Source of the DNA: Siphonodentalium dalli
Taxonomy: Eukaryota; Mollusca; Scaphopoda; Gadilida; Siphonodentaliidae
Length of the DNA stretch: 64,000 bases
Assembly: GCA_032622095.1 (NCBI GenBank)
Contig: CP136068.1
Coordinates: forward strand, 116,547,509 to 116,611,508
Direction: 5' to 3'
Both the position numbers and the translations under genes were made by a program. The notes under the pieces are model-generated. The model searched no databases. It was given only the letters and a program-made list of their open reading frames with translations, and was not told the DNA's origin. Below, in pieces: positions 46,033 to 57,286 of the stretch (its first letter is position 1; each line of letters opens with the position of its first letter).

Positions 46033-46240
46033 ATACTTCTCAATATGAAGTGCTGAACGGGATTTTGAACTGTTGAACTGGGGTGGAGGTGGGTAAAATA
46101 TCCCTGTATTTGTTTATGGCCCATCCGATTACACGTCATTTTGCACAACCTAAACTATTCTGAGTTGAACTGCGTTCGCGAGAATCTGCTGAATACATCC
46201 GCTGTACACTGATGAACGGGATTTGATTTAGCGTTTTACA
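46033..46240. repeat. Foldback element, right arm
   Basis: Inverted match of 44,070-44,285. Together the arms bound about 2.2 kb without a recognised gene. Confidence 0.85.
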
Positions 46241-46374
46241 TGTTGGTACACCTGTGATATGGCAGTTATCAGCAATTTCAGGAATAATTGCCTATCGATT
46301 ACAATAAGAAAGTTGAACCCAAAAGTGGCCAAAAATTGACATAGTGGGTACAATAATGCACATTTTCTGGCTGG

Positions 46375-46555
46375 AACAGGGGGGGGGGGGGGGGGGTCGG
46401 AAATTTTTTTCAGGCACGTATGGCATTTTTTCCCTTTCGATCATTTTTTGTACCCACCCACCCCCACCGCCAATTTTTTTTCCGTTTTCGGCAGTTTTTT
46501 CCGACCATTTTTTGACACCCCCCCCTTTTAACACTAAAACAGAGATTTGCGGGGG
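46375..46555 (+). repeat. Poly-G-headed dispersed repeat, copy 4
   Basis: A G run of about 18, then TCGGAAATTTTTTTCAGG, with ACCCACCC and CCGTTTTCGGCAGTTTTTTC boxes downstream, similar in design to 11,053-11,235. A C run near 46,518 faces it. Confidence 0.6.
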
Positions 46556-46962
46556 GAAATTCACTGTAAACAGCTGTATATGAATTTCTGTGCATACTAT
46601 TTATCATGGATGTTAACATGGACATGTAAATAGGAATGAGTCATTTTGAGGTCATTCGGCCAAAAAAACATGGCTGCCAGCGGCCATCTTGGAATTCAAA
46701 ATTTGCAACACAATAACAGCCTGTAGTCAGTTTACAGTTAGAATTACATTATTTCTCTCATTCAAAGTGGTTTTGAAGCCCAACTCAAGGCCAAAACACT
46801 AAAAAACAAGCAGGAATTTTTTTTTTTAGTTGCGGAAAAAATTGCTTGTTGGTGGTTTGACCACCCACCCACCCATGTGCCGGAATTTTTTTTTTCACCC
46901 CCCCCCCCCCCCCTGGCTGGAAAGACAAAATTTAAGCCAATAAAGTCAGAACATTGGAAATT

Positions 46963-47241
46963 TTAACCCTTCCTATACTAAATACTTATCGACGAGTAGT
47001 TCCATTAGGTTGCATGAAAGCTGGAAAATATGTGCAAGAGTATACGTTGGAATCGTATATTATTCATTTGGAGGGATGTTCAGATAAAACGAGCAGACGA
47101 TAGTGTGACGAAAAGATAATACAAGTGCAGCAGGATTCATATTCCTTGGTTGAAAATGTTCAGATAATAAGTTCAACAAACATATGGTGGTTTTGTTGAA
47201 CTTATCATCTGAACGTGCATTTCCTAAGGGAACTACTAGAA
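46963..47241. mobile_element. TTAA-type MITE, family 2, copy
   Basis: TTAACCCTTCCTATACTAAA left end. Internal ATGTTCAGATAATAAGTTCA and its inverse TTGAACTTATCATCTGAACG form a hairpin, and the copy runs to the CTAAGGGAACTACTAGAATC box. Confidence 0.78.
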
Positions 47242-47309
47242 TCAGCCACTAGCCCCAGTGAATTTTTTTTTTTTACAAGCTAGTTCAGTATATAACTTTC
47301 AGAAACCAG

Positions 47310-47545
47310 TTAAACCCTTTCCATAATAAATGGATTATCCCATTCAGTTGTATCGGTATACATTGGAACGGTCTATTATTCATTTGGATGGGTGTTCAGG
47401 TAATACAAGCTGGTGACATACAGAATAAAATCATAATACAAAAACAGAATGATTCATATTCATTGGTGGGAAATGTTCAGATGTTCAACAAACATTTTCT
47501 ATGGGAACTACTCGTCAATGAGTATGTAGTAAAGAATGGGCTACG
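47310..47545. mobile_element. TTAA-type MITE, family 2, partial copy
   Basis: TTAAACCCTTTCCATAATAA start, GTATACATTGGAACGGTCTA, GGAAATGTTCAGAT, then GGGAACTACTCGTCAATGAG. The right terminus is degraded. Confidence 0.72.
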
Positions 47546-48079
47546 GGAGTAAACTACCATACATGTAGATTTATTCCAAATACCATGTTTGCCAGCTTTC
47601 ATGCAACCTAGCTGTACTAAGTTCTAACTGAATATGCATTTACATGGTCATAAGTTTGTAAGGAGGGGTAGTATCTAAAACATTTTTAAAATTCATTATC
47701 ACCCAATAAAACAAGATATTTCAAACCTGCAACTTGTACATATTATAATGATTTATCCAATGATTACTTCTCAATCCGTGTGGAACACGTCATGCACGGC
47801 ATGTAGAAAGGACACATATTTCTGTGGTATATACATATATACAATCACTGGTCGGATTGTCGCTGGCATATCAGAAAGTTTCCATAACTTGGAGCTATCA
47901 ACTAAAAACCAATAAATCTAAAAACTTTAAGTTAATGAAAGTGTCAATGACACTGTAGCTCAACTTGGGAAGAATTTGTTTTTTGCTGAGCAATGAATAG
48001 AATGATAAAGAAGAAGGAAAGCCAAAAAGTTAGAGTTAAGGTCGTGTATTGTGCAGATGAAATTATTTTTATTTGAAAC

Positions 48080-49265
48080 ATTTCACCAATGGATGTGGGC
48101 TGCAGGGTGTGCGAATGGATTCAATTTGAAATCCAAGATGGCTGCTGGCAGCCATGTTTTATAACGAATTTCGGAATAATCAATGGCTCCAAACTAGAGT
48201 TCACCCCGAAGATCTGTATGAAGATTGGTGACGATTGGATGAGGGATGTGGCATGTAGGGTGTGTCGAAGGATTTAGTCATGCAAAGAGTAAAATCGAAG
48301 AGTTCACCCCAAAGATAAATCCAAAATGGCCGCTGGAAGCCACATTTTTCCACGAATTTTGAAGAAAAAAAAACGATGGCTCCCATCTAGAAGTCACCAT
48401 AAAGATCCATATAAAGTTTGGTGATGATTTGACGAGGGATGTGGCCGGTAGGGTGTGCCGAAGGATTTAGTCATGCCACAGTAAAATCCAAGATGGCTGC
48501 CAGCAGCCACGTTTTTCAAATTCGATGGCTCTCATCTAGAGGTGAACCTAAACATGCCTGCAAAGTTTCAAAACAATTCTCCAATAAGTGCGGTCTGCGG
48601 GCTGAGCCGAAGCATTCAAATTTGTAATCCAAGATGGCAGCTGGCGGCCATGTTTTTAAAGAGTATCGGAAATAATTGATGGCTCCCATCTAAATGTCAC
48701 CCTGAACATACATATGAAGTTTGGTGATAATCAGATGAGGCAAGTGGCCTATACATGTAGGATGTGCCGAAGGATTTAGTCATGCAAAGAGTAAAATCGA
48801 AGATAGCTGCTGGCGGCCATTTTTTTGTCGAATTTGGGAAAAAAATCAAAGCTCCCATCTAGAGGTCACCACGAAGACCCATACAAAGTTTGGTGATGAT
48901 CGGATGAGGGATGTGGTCTGTAGGGTGAGCCAAAGGATTTAATCATGCAAAGAGTAAATCCAAGATGGCTGTCGGCGGTCATGTTTTTTTTAATCGAATA
49001 TCGATAAAATTTTATACCTCCCATCTAGAGGTGATCATAGACATGCCTGTAATTTTTTCAAAACATTTCTCCAATAAATGCAGGCTGTGCCAATGGATTC
49101 AAATTTTAAATTCAAAATGGCTGCCGGCAGCCATATTTTTTAACAAATTTCCAAAAATAATTGATGGCTCCCATCTAGAGGTCAACCCGAAGATCCGTAT
49201 GAAGTTTGGTGATAATCGGTTGAGGGATGCGGGATGTAGGGAGAGCCAGAGGAAACTGTTGATGG
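48080..49265 (+). repeat. Degenerate tandem array with an A-A-B higher-order unit (~485 bp)
   Basis: Seven units of 150-190 bp. Each has ATCCAAGATGGCTGC, GGCAGCCATgTTTT, GATGGCTCCCATCTAGAGGT and then one of two endings. Type A has GTTTGGTGATgATCGGATGAGG (48,229; 48,418; 48,720; 48,891; 49,206). Type B has TTTCAAAACAATTCTCCAAT (about 48,570 and 49,055). The order A-A-B-A-A-B-A gives a ~485-bp trimer. A decayed inverted piece is at 3,735-4,085. Not coding. Confidence 0.9.
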
Positions 49266-49289
49266 GTGGACGCTCGATGGACACCAACC

Positions 49290-50420
49290 CACGGCAATAG
49301 CTCAAACTGTAAAAAGTTGAGCTAAAAAGTGCCCATTGGTCATATACCTGACAGAAGCAGTTGTATTTTGATCAAATTCAGATATATACTAAGTTTGATT
49401 GCATGTGATCAAAGAATTCTAACTGCGGTTATCACCTTAAAACCAAATTTCAAAGTCTAAAATGGTAAATATGGGCGGACATGACCAATAGTGTATGGTC
49501 GTAAACCTGCATACGAAATTTCATTCCATTCAGTTAATATTTACTAATGTTATCATCTGGAAATGAACATTGAACCCAAATTTCAACAAAGGACCGTGAT
49601 TCCGGGAAAACTTTGCAGCCGGATCCCAAAATTGAAGGTGACCTGTGTTTTGTGTTAGTTAACATACACACCACATTCCATTCAATTTAGATCAGTAGAA
49701 CCAAAGTTATCATCCGGAAATGAGAGATGAACAGACGGACAGACAGACCAAAAATGGGTGTTAAAAGGAGGTTGAACCACGGTGCTTACACCCCACACGG
49801 GTGCCAAATTGAAATGTTGACAATGTAACCCATATTTTAAGGCAAATAACAGGTCACTGACCAAAATGTCCTCCTGCAAAAGTGGCAAGTTTGAAGGATG
49901 TACAATTCTATGTCGAAAAATGGCAATAACTCTGCCAAAATGACTATCAGAACTAAAAATCGCAGGTGCGTAGGTTCCCATGCTGGATGATATATGTGCC
50001 AAGTTTAAAACAAATTGACCTGAAAATGACAGAATACAGGCTAGTACCATTTGATATTTCATTGAAAACCTTTGTGGTGGCGACCATCCATATCAAATTT
50101 CATTCAGATCCCATAATCCATAGCTGAGATAACTGCGCAGACGGACAGAATACAATTATTTCCAGCTGAAAACAGAAGGATAACTCTAGAACGGAAAACA
50201 TGAATGACTAATTTGGCCCTTCCTTTGAAAGGCCTTTTGATGGCTAAACTCCTTACCAAAATTCATTTCGATCTGACAACCCATATAGCTGCAATATTTG
50301 CTCAGACAGACGGACACTTGTAATCCCCACACAAAAGAATCTTTGAGTGCATGTATAATAACCTTGCCACAATTCCTTCCAAAGTACATAACAATATTGG
50401 GAGGTTCAATTGAGAAATGT
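49290..50420 (+). repeat. Decayed repeats ending in GGACAGACAG tags
   Basis: Three stretches each end in a tag: CAGACGGACAGACAGACC (about 49,733), CAGACGGACAGA (about 50,138) and CAGACAGACGGACAC (about 50,304). They are preceded by AAATTTCATTCcATTCAG-type boxes. This resembles short dispersed elements; no ORF was accepted. Confidence 0.6.
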
Positions 50421-50449
50421 CCATTAAAATGGATGGGAATATAGGTCCG

Positions 50450-50650
50450 ACTCAGGGACAACCCGACAAAGGATTACCCAACCAAATCAAGCAGGCACCC
50501 ATAACCAGCCAACCCAGGAACAATACAACCCCGGGAGAACCCGACTCCATCAACAACCCAACTCAGGACACCCCAACCCAGAACCACCGACAGCCCAAGA
50601 GACAACTCGACAAGAGACAACACAACCCAGGACAACCCGACCCAAATAAT
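50450..50650 (+). repeat. T-poor CAACCCAGGACAAC-type low-complexity tract
   Basis: About 200 bp almost without T on the plus strand, built from degenerate ~10-base units such as ACAACCCGAC and CAACCCAGGA. It keeps a 79-codon Pro/Gln/Asn-rich frame open, which composition alone explains. Confidence 0.8.
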
Positions 50651-51137
50651 GAATAAAATATAAATTTCTCAACATTTGTATTTTGCCGTTCGAGAGAGAT
50701 TGCCTATGCCGATATGAGTTATAGATTCTACTTCCTTCAGACCCGTTGAGATTTTACAGAATGACCATGCACGTCTACATTTCTCGAACTTCTTTGATTT
50801 ATTAAAAGACTATCCATGGTTGAAAAAATTGTGAACACGACAAATTTAAAATTTGCATAGTGAAATTCTGAAGTTGAAATTTTTAATACGAAGTCAAATA
50901 TTATTCTTAGGCTTGATTTGATCATTACCACAGTCGACAGTATAACACTTTACCAAGTCGGTATTATCACAAAAAACTTTTGGATAAATCGTTCCCCAAT
51001 TGAAATATTAATCCCAACATCTGACATTCTTTAGGAAATTAAAAACAGTTTTTATGTGTGACAAATCTCTTTATTTATAACACAAAAATTCACTTGAGTC
51101 ATCCAAATAGTTATGTAGGGAAGTGTATTTTAAGTAC

Positions 51138-51336
51138 ATTAATGCCCTAAATAATCGGCTCCTTAACCACAGCAGAATTATGGGTAATTTTTCAGGATTT
51201 AGATGGAAATATGGCTTGTTGCCATTCATCGGAAAGCTATCAGTGAATGGCAACAAGCCATATTTCCGAGTAAATCCTGAAAAATTACCCTTAATTCTGC
51301 TGTGGTTAAGGAGTCGATAATTTAGGGCATTACTGT
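51138..51336. mobile_element. Pogo-like palindromic MITE, copy
   Basis: TA, CATTAATGCCCTAAATAAT at the left and its inverse ending GGCATTACTG, TA at the right. The arms contain TTGTTGCCATTCATCGGAAA. A TA target duplication with CAGT termini fits the Tc1/mariner-pogo group. Confidence 0.9.
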
Positions 51337-51592
51337 ACATTGACTATCAGCACCTGAACTTGAGCAATATAAAAAGTAAACAATCAAAACATACAATCAT
51401 CTTGATTTTCAACACTTGAGGAATTAAATTCTATAAAGTGTTACCTTGGTTTAATTTGGCAATGAAGGAATATCAAAATTTCAATGTTCTTATTGTATAT
51501 TAAATATCCATGTTTTTTATTGCAGATGCTTGGCATTTTGGGTTGTAATTCCAGAATATTGCTGACCATTGGATAATTAGACAACAGCAGTT

Positions 51593-51840
51593 TAACCCTC
51601 CATGACTGGAGCTTCATGAAATTTAGTGAAAACCCTGTGCCAATGTACCCTCTTATATATGTGAGTCTCCCATATAAGAGAACGCATTGGCCTAACAATA
51701 TTTAAATTGACCTTGTAAGCTAGTGCATTGTCTTATATATGCGAGGCTCCCTATGGGAGACTCACATACATTTGAAAATCCATGGGCACAGGATATCTAA
51801 TGCTGCACCAGTGCAGCTCCCATCATGAACGGGTTAATAG
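51593..51840. mobile_element. TTAA-type MITE, family 4, with hairpin module
   Basis: Starts TTTAACCCTCCATGACTGGA and ends CATCATGAACGGGTTAA. Two internal hairpins (51,639-51,691 and about 51,721-51,772) carry CTCTTATATATG...CATATAAGAGAA. Related copies: 55,040-55,292 and 61,985-62,232. Confidence 0.8.
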
Positions 51841-51990
51841 TCTTATTGCAAACTCATCCTACAATGTTTTCCCCAATATTTGAAGAAAAAAAAATGATTG
51901 CTAAGTTTATGTTAATGTGTACTAAAATATGAATCATGTGGGGCAGAAATAGTTAATTGCAGAGTCTTTCCTTTACCTTTTCTTCAGTAT

Positions 51991-52676
51991 TTAACCCTGT
52001 CTATACTAAATACTCATTGACAAATAGTTCCCTTAACAGGCGGCCTTGGCGGTGGGTATGCTGTTAAAATATTCACCTCCGTCAAAAACCGCCATAAACA
52101 GAAAGAATAGTAAAATATAGATATACCTTGTTCTTACACCAATCAGAAATATGGCATAAACAGTATGTTATTGTCAATTTTTTATGCTTTGTTATGTAAA
52201 CAAAAGCAAAAAAACGTTACATTTCCTGGCTGGATATGGTAAACATAAAGAGCGTCATTTGTTACTGTTTTCCTGATATGGAAATAATCAAGAGCATTTA
52301 TATCATTTGTGTGTGATTAACCAATAGAATTGCGCTGTGTTATGTAAACAGAAGCACAACTTCTGTAACACGAGCAGGCTCTTGTTTACGTACACCATCG
52401 TACGTCTTGACGACAATATACTATTTACGCGCTGATTATGTTTGGCATATGAACAAAACTATACATATTTTAAAATTCCTTCTGTTGATGGCAATTTGAA
52501 CAAATATGAATATTTCTGCAACGAACGCCGCCCGTGCCTTTAAGAAATGTTCAGATTGAACTTATTATCTAAACATTTCCAACCAATGAATATGAATTCT
52601 TCTGTACTTGTATTATAATTTTGTCTGGCTGTCGTCTGCTCATATATCCTTAACATCCCTCCAAATGAATAATGGA
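51991..52676. mobile_element. Family 2 MITE interrupted by a family 1 MITE
   Basis: TTAACCCTGTCTATACTAAA, then AATAGTTCCC, is cut at TTAA and resumes after 52,543 with GAAATGTTCAGATTGAACTT. Uninterrupted relatives (for example 55,795) show what the original looked like: AGTTattCCTTAGGAAATG. Confidence 0.82.
52037..52539. mobile_element. TTAA-flanked MITE, family 1, copy 2 (503 bp)
   Basis: Aligns along its length with 12,584-13,106, bounded by TTAA at 52,033-52,036 and 52,540-52,543. It sits inside a family 2 MITE, so family 1 moved after family 2. Confidence 0.88.
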
Positions 52677-53382
52677 AATTGCAAATGTATACTTTTTTTC
52701 CATTGTTCATAGTTTTATGGAAAGATATACCTCAATTTATTTTTATAATTTGAGTAAAATTTATCTTATTAAAAAATCATGTAAAATTCATGGACAATTC
52801 GACCATTTGTCAATTGTTGTGGTGGTGATGCATAATTTTATTTTTAATTTTCACCCTCCTGCGTCCAATTTTTCTCAACCAAAATGTCTGTAAACCAGGC
52901 TATTTTATTGTTGTCGCCTAAAAGTAACCAAAAAATCTGTCTGCATTGATTCAGGAAATACATTGTACGAGACTTAATATCATGTTTTGTAGTGACCAAA
53001 GTGTATAATGTGTTCAAATTCCCTGGTGAATATAACACATGTCTGTCTGTCACAACAGCAAAGTCATTTTCACCAATGAGGGAGAAATCAGCTAGTCAAA
53101 TATTATGCCACACATGTACTGGTACTGATAACGTCACTTCAGCTTTTATGTTAGAGATTCATTAATAGTAAATATTAAATATACATCATAATTCATCAAA
53201 TGCACTGAAATAACAATTTATAAGATCACGTATAAATTATAAATATAAAAAAAATTACAAAATACATGGACGCAACTTAAAATACTCGACAAGAAGCTGA
53301 TGAGATAACAGTGAAATACACTCATGAGAAAAAACAAGCGATACGGAGGATGAAGATGATTTTGTATTTGTAAAAAACAAGT

Positions 53383-53501
53383 ACAGTAATGCCCTAAATA
53401 ATTGACTCCTTAACCACAGCAGAATTATCGGTAATTTTTCAGGATTTAGTGGAAACAAACTCTGCTGTGGTTAAGGAGTTGATTATTTAGGGCATTACTG
53501 T
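53383..53501. mobile_element. Pogo-like palindromic MITE, short copy
   Basis: TACAGTAATGCCCTAAATAA ... TTATTTAGGGCATTACTGTA. The central hairpin is deleted, leaving about 119 bp. Confidence 0.9.
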
Positions 53502-53519
53502 ACCATTATGTTGGTAGAC

Positions 53520-54478
53520 TTCTAAACAGTGTTTGCGTAGGGCCCTGCAAATTGATTCAATGAGATTCATAATCTTTCATCTGATTGAATTCGATTCAAA
53601 ATCAGCTGTCCTGATTCGAATTGTATAGAATCATTGGCACCAGTTGCATTTTCATTACTTTAATGGACCACATTACTTTTTCACGAAGATATTTTATGAT
53701 ATACCAACGCATATACATAACATTGTCGTCAGCTGAGCTATACTATAAACCACCGAAGCATTGTAAGACTTATGTAACTGATCCAGCAATATTTTATATA
53801 TGTGTCAAACTTGTGAATGCGATTGCTTTCTGGCTTCAATATTGCTTCTGATACTGTTTCATTATTGTATAACAGAGACGACCACAAAGAATGCGCATTT
53901 AATTGGTTAGAAAGGCATTTTACCCATTTATAGATAATATTTACATTGTATACTGATGATCGTCGTTATAAAGTGAGCAAATTGAAATTGGTAAGGTGAT
54001 AAATACATCTTCACCATTTATATCATGCCTGATGCAATGGTTTGATTCGAGATTACGGAATCATTTGATTAGAGATTCGATATATAAATGCCCAATTCGC
54101 AGGACCCTATGTTTGCTTTACAGTTAGGCATTTTAGCCAAATGCAAAAAATAAATAGAAATTGCTAAAATTACTTGTCAAATGGCGAAAAAAATGGTTAA
54201 AGGCATTTCCCCCCTGGCATACATAGAATATAGTGGCGTTGGCCTCATGCTGTCTTCGTCACGGATCTAATGACCATGAATGCAGCTAATTGCAGTTGCA
54301 CAGAAGACAAGACAGCTCACTGTGGATTGAAGGTGTTTGGAATTAAGTCGTATACTTAGGGTTTCCATTTTGTATTATTCACACCCATCAATACCATAGC
54401 ACAACGAAAATTAAATATGTGTGTACAACACGGTGGCTATTGTTTGAGGGACGTGTCCAATCTATTGTCAAGAATTGT
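53520..54478. other. No gene seen
   Basis: AT-rich. The GATTCGA-type boxes near 53,580-53,630 and 54,043-54,105 look like two decayed ends of one element (AATTGATTCAATGAGATTC and GATTCGAGATTACGG), suggesting a ~560-bp repeat. No supported ORF. Confidence 0.45.
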
Positions 54479-54861
54479 TTAACCCTTTACCCAACAGAAC
54501 GGCCCTGTGCCAATGTATTCTCGCATATATAAGAGAATGCATTGGCTTAACACATATTAAAAATGATAAAATTGTCAAAGAATGTAGAAAAATATTATAA
54601 AAATTGTTAAAAAATGTAAGAATTTTTTTTTTTTTTAGGCCAATGCATTCTCTTATATATGCGAGGCGACCTATGGTCGACTCGCATATATAAGAGAATG
54701 CATTGGCACAGGGCATAACTGTAACCATCACAATGTGGTCAATGAACCGGTTCCAATGATATCCATATTTGTATGGTGTTATTGAGACAGACCGAAGATA
54801 TTTTAGGCTGTTGAAGCTTTATTTGGGCGTTTTTGGCCGTTTTGTTGGGTAAAAGGTTAAG
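54479..54861. mobile_element. TTAA-type MITE, family 5 (CCCTTTACCCAACA), with hairpin module
   Basis: TTTAACCCTTTACCCAACAG at the left and GTTTTGTTGGGTAAAAGGTTAA at the right. Hairpins at 54,510-54,546 and 54,640-54,706. CCCTTT next to TTAA recalls piggyBac ends. Other copies: 58,891 and 59,396. Confidence 0.85.
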
Positions 54862-55039
54862 CTTGCTGACTTTGTATTACAAGAATGAATCTGTACTTGC
54901 ATTGGTCAATCTCATAGTCAAAGGGGGCATGATAAATATGAGTTTTAGATATGATGATTCTGAAAGATTTACATTCTGATGATATAGTTTGACATGAATA
55001 TTTATTTTGGCACCACTGTCATATCTATATGACAACCCC

Positions 55040-55292
55040 TGTAATATCCCTTTCATGGCGGGAGATGCGCTAGTGCAGCATTAAAGATTATGTGCCAGTA
55101 CATTCTTTTATATATGCGAATCTCCCATAGGGAGCCTCAAATATATAAGACAATGCACTGGCTTACAAGGTCATGGTAAATATTGTTAGACCAATGTATT
55201 CTCTTATATATGAGAGACTAAAATATATAAGAGAATGCATTGGCATAGGGTTTTCGCAAAATTTCAGGAAACTCCAGTCATGGAGGGGTTAA
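55040..55292. mobile_element. TTAA-type MITE, family 4, opposite orientation
   Basis: CATGGCGGGAG at the left; CCAGTCATGGAGGGGTTAA at the right. Two hairpins (55,095-55,161 and 55,191-55,243). Confidence 0.78.
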
Positions 55293-55498
55293 ACATATAG
55301 CTCAATAAATAATTTATAAGGATATCTTAGACCAATATTCTTCGTCGTTGCCAGACAGTTTGATCAGTTATGATAGCTTGTCAGAGACAAATCAGAGCCA
55401 TTTGTCTGTTCTGGCAGCAATAAATCTTGCCCTCTTTTTTAATTGCATTCACGTCTCTTCCTAATTTGATTGGTCCACTTCAATTTATCATGTGATAT

Positions 55499-55711
55499 AC
55501 AGTAATGCCCTAAATAATCAACTCCTTAACCACAGCAGAATTATGGATAATTTTTCAGGATTTAGTCGGAAATATGGCTTGTTGCCATTCATCGGAAAGC
55601 TCACTGAGAGCTTTCCGATGAATGGCAACAAGCCATATTTCCGACTAAATCCTGAAAAGTTACCCATAATTCTGCTGTGGTTAAGGAGTCGATTACTTAG
55701 GGCATTACTGT
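55499..55711. mobile_element. Pogo-like palindromic MITE, best copy (213 bp)
   Basis: Nearly perfect palindrome from ACAGTAATGCCCTAAATAAT to its inverse, axis at GAAAGCTCACTGAGAGCTTTC. TA flanks. Confidence 0.95.
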
Positions 55712-55794
55712 ATTACTGTTGGCTTTTTAAAGAGACTGCCACAATGTCACTAGATGGCAATGACAACGGAATCTTGGTCTCAGGATAATTTATA

Positions 55795-56051
55795 TTAACC
55801 TTTTCTATACTAAATACTCATTGACGAATAGTTATTCCTTAGGAAATGTACTGTGTACTGTGTAAGTTCAATAGATGACCAATAGTTGTTTTTTGAACTT
55901 ATTTATCAAAACATTTCCCTCCAATGAATATGAATAATTCTGCTAATATATTATTTTGTTTTTCTGTCTATCGTCCAAATGAATAATAGACCATTCCGAT
56001 GTATACTTTTATAACTGAGTGGAAGAATCCATTTAGTGAAGAAAGGGTTAA
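55795..56051. mobile_element. TTAA-flanked MITE, family 2, complete copy
   Basis: TTAACCTTTTCTATACTAAA to TTTAGTGAAGAAAGGGTTAA, with TTAA at both outer ends and the CCTTAGGAAATG and ACATTTCCCTCCAATGAATA boxes inside. Confidence 0.85.
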
Positions 56052-56060
56052 TTTCAAATT

Positions 56061-56274
56061 CAGTAATGCCCTGAATATTCGACTCCTTAACCACATTAGA
56101 ATAATGGGTAACTTTTCAGGATTTAGTCGTAAATATGGCTTGTTGCCATTCATTGGAAAGCTCTCAGTGAGAGCTTTCCGATGAATGGCAACAAGCCATA
56201 TTTCTGACTAAATCCTGAAATGTTACCCATGATTCTGCTGTGGTTAATGAGTCAATTATTTAGGGCATTACTGT
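56061..56274. mobile_element. Pogo-like palindromic MITE, copy
   Basis: CAGTAATGCCCTGAATATTC ... TTATTTAGGGCATTACTGTA; axis at GCTCTCAGTGAGAGC. Only ten bases separate it from the preceding TTAA element. Confidence 0.93.
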
Positions 56275-56917
56275 AGACTGAGATTCTAATAAGGGTGTCC
56301 ACAATATGAAGAAAAACATGTACCCTAGAATTTCAAGTGAAATTTTATTTGAAAAGCCAATTTCTGGTTCCAGGCTTAATTGATGTGTACTTTCAAATTC
56401 CATTTCCATTTGAATAAACGTACACCTAAATTGTTATCCAAGGAGTGTGTTGCGTGATCATATTCAATTGGGGCCATCTAATGGTGATGACCCAATGTTA
56501 GCACTGGATTCAAAATTGACATGGTACCATATAATGAAATTCAAGTAAAATCAGGATCCAATGTATACTTTTATAATTGAGTGGGAAAATCCATTTAGTA
56601 TAGAAAGAGTTAATAACTTAGCCTGGTGAACCGAAAATTGGTACCTTCAACTTCCTCCGAAATCTTAGGCCAAATAAATAAAACATCTGTGTTCTCAGGC
56701 ACCTCCCTCGTCTATTTTAATAACGAAAATGAATTTGTGTTTGATTCTGGAGTAAGTTTTTCAGATTTTGAGAAAATAATTAGCCTGCCTCCCTAATCTC
56801 AAAAGTGAAATCTAATTGCCTGAGAACACAGGTAATTCATTTTAAAGGTACTCAATCCGATCAGACGCTCATAAATTACTATTTCTTTGGCTACGGGGGG
56901 GTAAAAAAAGTCAAAGC
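56275..56917. other. No gene seen
   Basis: AT-rich. A family 2 MITE end (ATCCATTTAGTATAGAAAGAGTTAA) lies at about 56,589. A poly-G run is at 56,896. Confidence 0.5.
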
Positions 56918-57262
56918 TCAGTGATCAGATATTGATTTTTGAAGTTTGTTATTTCTCGAGATGTGTAATAATATGTGGCCCAGAAACACATGGTCAAATG
57001 GAGGGTCTCGGACAAAATTGCAGATGAAGATAGATAACTCTAAAATCAAGTGGTAATATGGTCAAATTTTGTGATACTTTAGTGATAATACGGCCATATT
57101 TTGTTGAAAAAATGTTGATAAATAAAAAGGTTTGGGAAATTTTATATCATAGTTGAGAGTGGTTAGCATTATTTTATTGCAATAAATCTATTCTGATAAC
57201 TAGAGTGTATTTTGAAGAAATATTGTTGTTGTATCTTGATGGTATGGGGACCGTCTGATTGG
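56918..57262 (+). repeat. Dispersed ~380-bp repeat, long copy 2, abutting the receptor gene's stop
   Basis: Same boxes as 41,950-42,335. It ends about 25 bases from the stop codon of the minus-strand membrane protein gene, so it would form most of that gene's 3' UTR. A minus-strand AATAAA (57,173-57,178) inside it could serve as the gene's polyadenylation signal. Confidence 0.85.
57173..57178 (-). terminator. Possible AATAAA polyadenylation signal of the membrane protein gene
   Basis: TTTATT on the plus strand, 109 bases past the stop, inside the dispersed repeat. Confidence 0.4.
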
Positions 57263-57286
57263 ATTGAGTACATTTAATGGCCTTAA

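Noticed and set aside
50417-50656. 79-codon Pro/Gln/Asn-rich ORF as a secreted or matrix protein
   Set aside because: Low-complexity T-poor DNA explains the open frame; there is no signal peptide, exon boundary or domain.
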